This document shows positions 61,452 to 64,000 of a DNA stretch of 64,000 nucleotides, in pieces. The position numbers and the translations under genes are program-made. The DNA comes from Streptomyces sp. CB01201. Its GTDB lineage: Bacteria; Actinomycetota; Actinomycetes; Streptomycetales; Streptomycetaceae. The notes beneath the pieces were generated by a model. That model was not told where the DNA came from. It saw only the letters and a program-made list of their open reading frames with translations, and made no database searches. The DNA lies in assembly GCF_002803085.1 (NCBI RefSeq), contig NZ_NNBJ01000013.1, positions 164,580 to 228,579 of the forward strand, given 5' to 3'. The stretch's first letter is position 1. Each line of letters begins with the position of its first letter.

Positions 61452-61688
61452 GGGGGGCTCCTCGCATGAGCGGGTGTAGGGGCGGTCAGGGCCGGCCCCC
61501 AGCCTAATGGGTGGGGGGCCGGCCCTCTCGGTGAGGTACGCCGCCGGTGGCGCGCCCCGCGTACGGGCGGACCGTCCTCCAGGAGCTGCTCCTGGAGGAC
61601 GGTCGTCCGGTGGAAGGGGACCGCGGCGGCCTCGTGCGTACCGGAGACCCGGCGGCCGGCGCCGAACTCCGGTCGTGACCCGGCGGAT

Positions 61689-61694
61689 TACAGT
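61689..61694 (+). promoter_or_regulatory. -10 hexamer TACAGT, leaderless promoter
   Basis: It ends 7 nt before the ATG at 61702. Confidence 0.45.
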
Positions 61695-61701
61695 TCCGCA
61701 T

Positions 61702-62067
61702 ATGCCGAACAAGAAGCTCGTGATCAAGGTGACCGCAGGTGCCGACGCACCCGAGCGGTGCTCGCAGGCCTTCACGGTGGCGGCGGTGGCCGTGGCCAGC
61801 GGGGTCGAGGTCTCGCTCTGGCTGACCGGCGAATCGTCCTGGTTCGCCCTGCCGGGCCGGGCCGCCGAGTTCACCCTCCCCCATGCCGCGCCGCTGCCGG
61901 ACCTCATCGCGTCGGTGCAGGCGGGCGGCCGGATCACGCTGTGCACGCAGTGCGCGACCCGGCGGGAGATCACGGAGCAGGACGTCCTGGAGGGCGTACG
62001 GATCGCGGGGGCTCAGGTCTTCGTGCAGGAGATCATGGCGGACGGCGTACAGGCGCTCGTGTACTGA
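61702..62067 (+). CDS. DsrE/DsrF-like sulfur-relay family protein
   Basis: The 121-residue protein begins MPNKKLVIKVTAGADAPERCSQAFTVAAVAVASGVEVSLWLTGE. A second strand-helix unit contains LCTQCATRREITEQDVLEGVRIAGAQVF. The DsrE fold usually carries persulfide on a cysteine; CTQC is the candidate here. Adjacent rhodanese and DUF1416 genes make a sulfur-transfer role plausible but unproved. Confidence 0.82.
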   Translation: MPNKKLVIKVTAGADAPERCSQAFTVAAVAVASGVEVSLWLTGESSWFALPGRAAEFTLPHAAPLPDLIASVQAGGRITLCTQCATRREITEQDVLEGVRIAGAQVFVQEIMADGVQALVY

Positions 62068-62101
62068 CCGGCGAGGGGCGGGCGAGGGCAGCCGCCGCGG
62101 G

Positions 62102-62362
62102 CTAGGGGCGGCGCTTCTTGCCGTCCAGCTCGTCCCACCACTCGTCGGACTTGGGGTCGCCCGAGGGGTCGTCCCACCAGCGGTCGTCGGGGCCGCGCCG
62201 GTTGGCGACCATCGCGGCGATCGGCGGGATCACCATGGCGACGACGCACATCCCGACCGCCACCGGAATCGACCACAGGCGCACGAATCCCCAGGCGGAC
62301 ACGAAGAGCAGGATGCAGCCGCCCATCATCCAGAAATAGCCGCGCCGACGTCGGGCCAACAT
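62102..62362 (-). CDS. DUF3099 membrane protein
   Basis: The 86-residue protein has two helices (GYFWMMGGCILLFVSAWGFVRL, IPVAVGMCVVAMVIPPIAAMVANRRG) then an acidic tail with DRWWDDPSGDPKSDEWWDELDG, the DUF3099 pattern. The function is unknown. TACGCT ends 6 nt before ATG 62362. Confidence 0.82.
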   Translation of the reverse strand: MLARRRRGYFWMMGGCILLFVSAWGFVRLWSIPVAVGMCVVAMVIPPIAAMVANRRGPDDRWWDDPSGDPKSDEWWDELDGKKRRP

Positions 62363-62368
62363 GCATCC

Positions 62369-62374
62369 AGCGTA
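62369..62374 (-). promoter_or_regulatory. -10 hexamer TACGCT, leaderless promoter
   Basis: It ends 6 nt before the ATG at 62362 of the DUF3099 gene. Confidence 0.42.
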
Positions 62375-62446
62375 CGACCGGGGAGCCGAGCCGGATACGG
62401 GAAGAGGCCGGTAAGAGAGCGGGCCGGGGCAGGCCGGACGGCGCGA

Positions 62447-62493
62447 AGGGCCGCACCCCATTCCAAGGCGTCCAACCCCCGGGGTGCGGCCCT
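62447..62493 (-). terminator. Terminator of the sulfurtransferase-DUF1416 operon
   Basis: AGGGCCGCACCCC pairs with GGGGTGCGGCCCT (13 bp, 21-nt loop) 28 bp beyond the DUF1416 stop. Confidence 0.8.
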
Positions 62494-62520
62494 CCGGCCG
62501 GTACTGCGTGCTGCCGCCGG

Positions 62521-62808
62521 TCAGACGGCGATGGCGACCTCGGCGAGGCCACCGGTCTGGGCGACGACCGTACGGTCCGCGCTGCCGCCCGGCACCAGGG
62601 CGCGCACGGTCCACGTGCCCTCGGCCGCGTAGAAGCGGAACTGTCCGGTGGCCGAGGTCGGGACCTCGGCGGTGAACTCGCCCGTCGAGTCCAGCAGGCG
62701 CACGTAACCGGTGACGGGCTCGCCGTCGCGGGTCACCTGGCCCTGGATCGTGGTCTCACCGGGCTTGATCGTCGAGGCGTCGGGGCCGCCGGCCTTCGCT
62801 CCACACAT
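62521..62808 (-). CDS. DUF1416 protein (sulfurtransferase partner)
   Basis: The 95-residue beta-sandwich protein (MCGAKAGGPDASTIKPGETTIQGQVTRDGEPVTGYVRLLDSTGEF) is the DUF1416 family always found beside actinobacterial CysA-type rhodaneses. Its N-terminal MCGAK cysteine is conserved. It may carry or receive persulfide sulfur. AAGGAAG precedes the ATG. It follows the sulfurtransferase by 63 bp. Confidence 0.88.
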   Translation of the reverse strand: MCGAKAGGPDASTIKPGETTIQGQVTRDGEPVTGYVRLLDSTGEFTAEVPTSATGQFRFYAAEGTWTVRALVPGGSADRTVVAQTGGLAEVAIAV

Positions 62809-62871
62809 GGGTTCTTCCTTACGGTCTACGGTCTACGGTCCGGGTGCTGGGGGCTGAGCGGGCTGCGCGGG

Positions 62872-63717
62872 TTACTTGTTGGCGCCGAGCTCGATCGGCA
62901 CGCCGACGAGGGAGCCGTACTCGGTCCACGAGCCGTCGTAGTTCTTGACGTTCTCCTGGCCGAGCAGCTCGTGCAGCACGAACCAGGTCAGCGCCGAACG
63001 CTCGCCGATGCGGCAGTACGCGATGGTGTCCTTCGCGAGGTCGACCTGCTCGTCCTCGTACAGGGCCTTGAGCTCGTCGTCCGACTTGAACGTGCCGTCG
63101 TCGTTGGCGTTCTTCGACCACGGGATGTTGCGCGCGGACGGGACGTGGCCCGGGCGCTGCGACTGCTCCTGCGGGAGGTGGGCCGGGGCGAGCAGCTTGC
63201 CGGAGAACTCGTCGGGCGAGCGCACGTCGACGAGGTTCTTGGAGCCGATCGCGTTGACGACGTCGTCGCGGAAGGCGCGGATCGAGGCGTCCTGGGGCTT
63301 GGCCTTGTACTGGGTGGCCGGGCGGCTGGGGACCTGGTCGCCGTCCACGAGGTCGCGGGAGTCCAGCTCCCACTTCTTGCGGCCGCCGTCGAGGAGCTTC
63401 ACGTCCTGGTGGCCGTAGAGCTTGAAGTACCAGAAGGCGTACGAGGCGAACCAGTTGTTGTTGCCGCCGTACAGGACGACGGTGGTGTCGTTCGCGATGC
63501 CCTTCGCGGAGAGGAGCTTCTCGAAGCCCTCCTGGTCGATGAAGTCGCGGCGGACCGGGTCCTGGAGGTCCTTCGTCCAGTCGATCCGGATCGCGTTCTT
63601 GATGTGGTTCTTCTCGTAGGCCGAGGTGTCCTCGTCGACCTCGACGATGGCGACCTTCGGGTCCTCGATGTGGGCCTCGACCCAGTCGGCGTCTACCAGG
63701 ACGTCACTGCGGCTCAT
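62872..63717 (-). CDS. Thiosulfate sulfurtransferase (CysA/SseA-type rhodanese)
   Basis: The 281-residue enzyme has two rhodanese domains. The N-terminal one is inactive; the C-terminal one has active-site Cys in AYCRIGERSALTWFVL. VDVRSPDEFSGK is the CH2A-like motif. It moves sulfur from thiosulfate or mercaptopyruvate to thiols. GGAGGAGAAGAAC precedes the ATG. It is followed by DUF1416 and preceded by a cysteine-containing leader peptide. Confidence 0.92.
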   Translation of the reverse strand: MSRSDVLVDADWVEAHIEDPKVAIVEVDEDTSAYEKNHIKNAIRIDWTKDLQDPVRRDFIDQEGFEKLLSAKGIANDTTVVLYGGNNNWFASYAFWYFKLYGHQDVKLLDGGRKKWELDSRDLVDGDQVPSRPATQYKAKPQDASIRAFRDDVVNAIGSKNLVDVRSPDEFSGKLLAPAHLPQEQSQRPGHVPSARNIPWSKNANDDGTFKSDDELKALYEDEQVDLAKDTIAYCRIGERSALTWFVLHELLGQENVKNYDGSWTEYGSLVGVPIELGANK

Positions 63718-63900
63718 GTTCTTCTCCTCCGGGGCAGTCTGCGGGGGCGGTGCGGTGTGCGGGTACGCGGCCTCGGCGACGGCGGCTTCGCACGGCTGCG
63801 GGTGCGGGGGTGCGGGGCGCGTACGGCGGCACGAGGGGTGGGCCTGGGGGCCTGGGTACGGCCGAGGGGCCCGGGGAATGCGGGAGTGCGAGCGTCCCGC

Positions 63901-63981
63901 TCAGAAGGGGCGACAGAGCATGGCGGCGACGCGGCACAGGTCTACTGCCCGCCGCTTCGTGAGGTCCGCCTGTCGCTTCAT
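63901..63981 (-). CDS. 26-residue leader peptide, probable cysteine attenuator
   Basis: A short frame starts MKRQADLTKRR and ends LCRVAAMLCRPF before TGA, with two cysteine codons among its last eight. It belongs to the actinobacterial putative leader peptides of sulfur genes (R-rich, ending in LCR-type motifs). TACGAT ends 7 nt before the ATG, so it should be the first codon of a leaderless mRNA. The 183-bp leader that follows (63718-63900) is G/C-rich with self-complementary GGCCCCTCGG/CCGAGGGGCC-type arms that could form an attenuator. It has no other gene. Confidence 0.8.
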   Translation of the reverse strand: MKRQADLTKRRAVDLCRVAAMLCRPF

Positions 63982-63988
63982 GCGTCCG

Positions 63989-63994
63989 ATCGTA
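63989..63994 (-). promoter_or_regulatory. -10 hexamer TACGAT of the leader-sulfurtransferase operon
   Basis: It ends 7 nt before the leader peptide ATG at 63981. The -35 lies beyond the window edge. Confidence 0.5.
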
Positions 63995-64000
63995 GGGAGG

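Overview
The window is chromosomal DNA of a Streptomyces or a very close relative. The evidence is about 70% G+C, GC-rich third codon positions, many GTG starts, almost no TTA codons, and a run of core genes that I recognise from S. coelicolor in matching order: cdgB, arfB-like, terD, hbpS-senS-senR, msiK, rlmB, cysS, ispF-ispD-carD, phoP-phoR-phoU, gpmA, mshA, an NlpC/P60 hydrolase, rsiG, dtd, nur, DUF1416 and a cysA-type sulfurtransferase. Locus comparisons with S. coelicolor are from memory, not from a search.

Layout. 0-7 kb: a cut-off membrane-anchored carbohydrate-binding protein, the diguanylate cyclase CdgB, a flavin reductase, and a small XRE/HAD accessory block with an overlapping three-gene operon. 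7-14.3 kb: an ArfB-like rescue factor, TerD, secreted M4 and M1 metallopeptidases, and the HbpS-SenS-SenR redox-sensing system. 14.3-21 kb: single-gene units separated by GC-rich tandem repeats. 21-24 kb: a coiled-coil/Mrr-nuclease/TerD fusion, a small membrane protein and tRNA-Thr(UGU). 24-33.6 kb: MsiK, a nucleotidyltransferase, a DoxX protein, RlmB, CysS, an FMN/F420-type split-barrel protein and IspF-IspD-CarD. 34-41 kb: a lipoprotein, the PhoP-PhoR/PhoU phosphate locus, a Cys-rich peptide, phosphoglycerate mutase and an MFS transporter. 41-49 kb: YbjN, MshA (mycothiol), a methyltransferase, NlpC/P60, a response-regulator/PP2C phosphatase and an XRE operon. 49-57 kb: an accessory stretch with a frameshifted HEAT-like pseudogene, TetR regulators, a TTA-containing flavin monooxygenase and a quinone oxidoreductase behind a SoxR box. 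57-64 kb: asparaginase, the c-di-GMP-dependent anti-sigma factor RsiG, Dtd, YgfZ, Nur, a nitrobindin-like protein, and a sulfurtransferase operon preceded by a cysteine-containing leader peptide.

How the genes fit together. Several encode stress and redox sensing (HbpS-SenS-SenR, Nur, SoxR box, MshA, TerD, CysS, rhodanese). Two encode opposite ends of c-di-GMP control of development: CdgB makes the signal and RsiG reads it to hold WhiG. PhoR-PhoP-PhoU handles phosphate, and MsiK energises sugar ABC importers. About 18 genes carry a TANNNT hexamer exactly 6-7 nt before the start codon, which predicts leaderless mRNAs and settles several start codons. The most unusual items are the Mrr-TerD fusion, the SoxR-box oxidoreductase, the Cys-rich peptide beside phoU, and the small coupled peptides.
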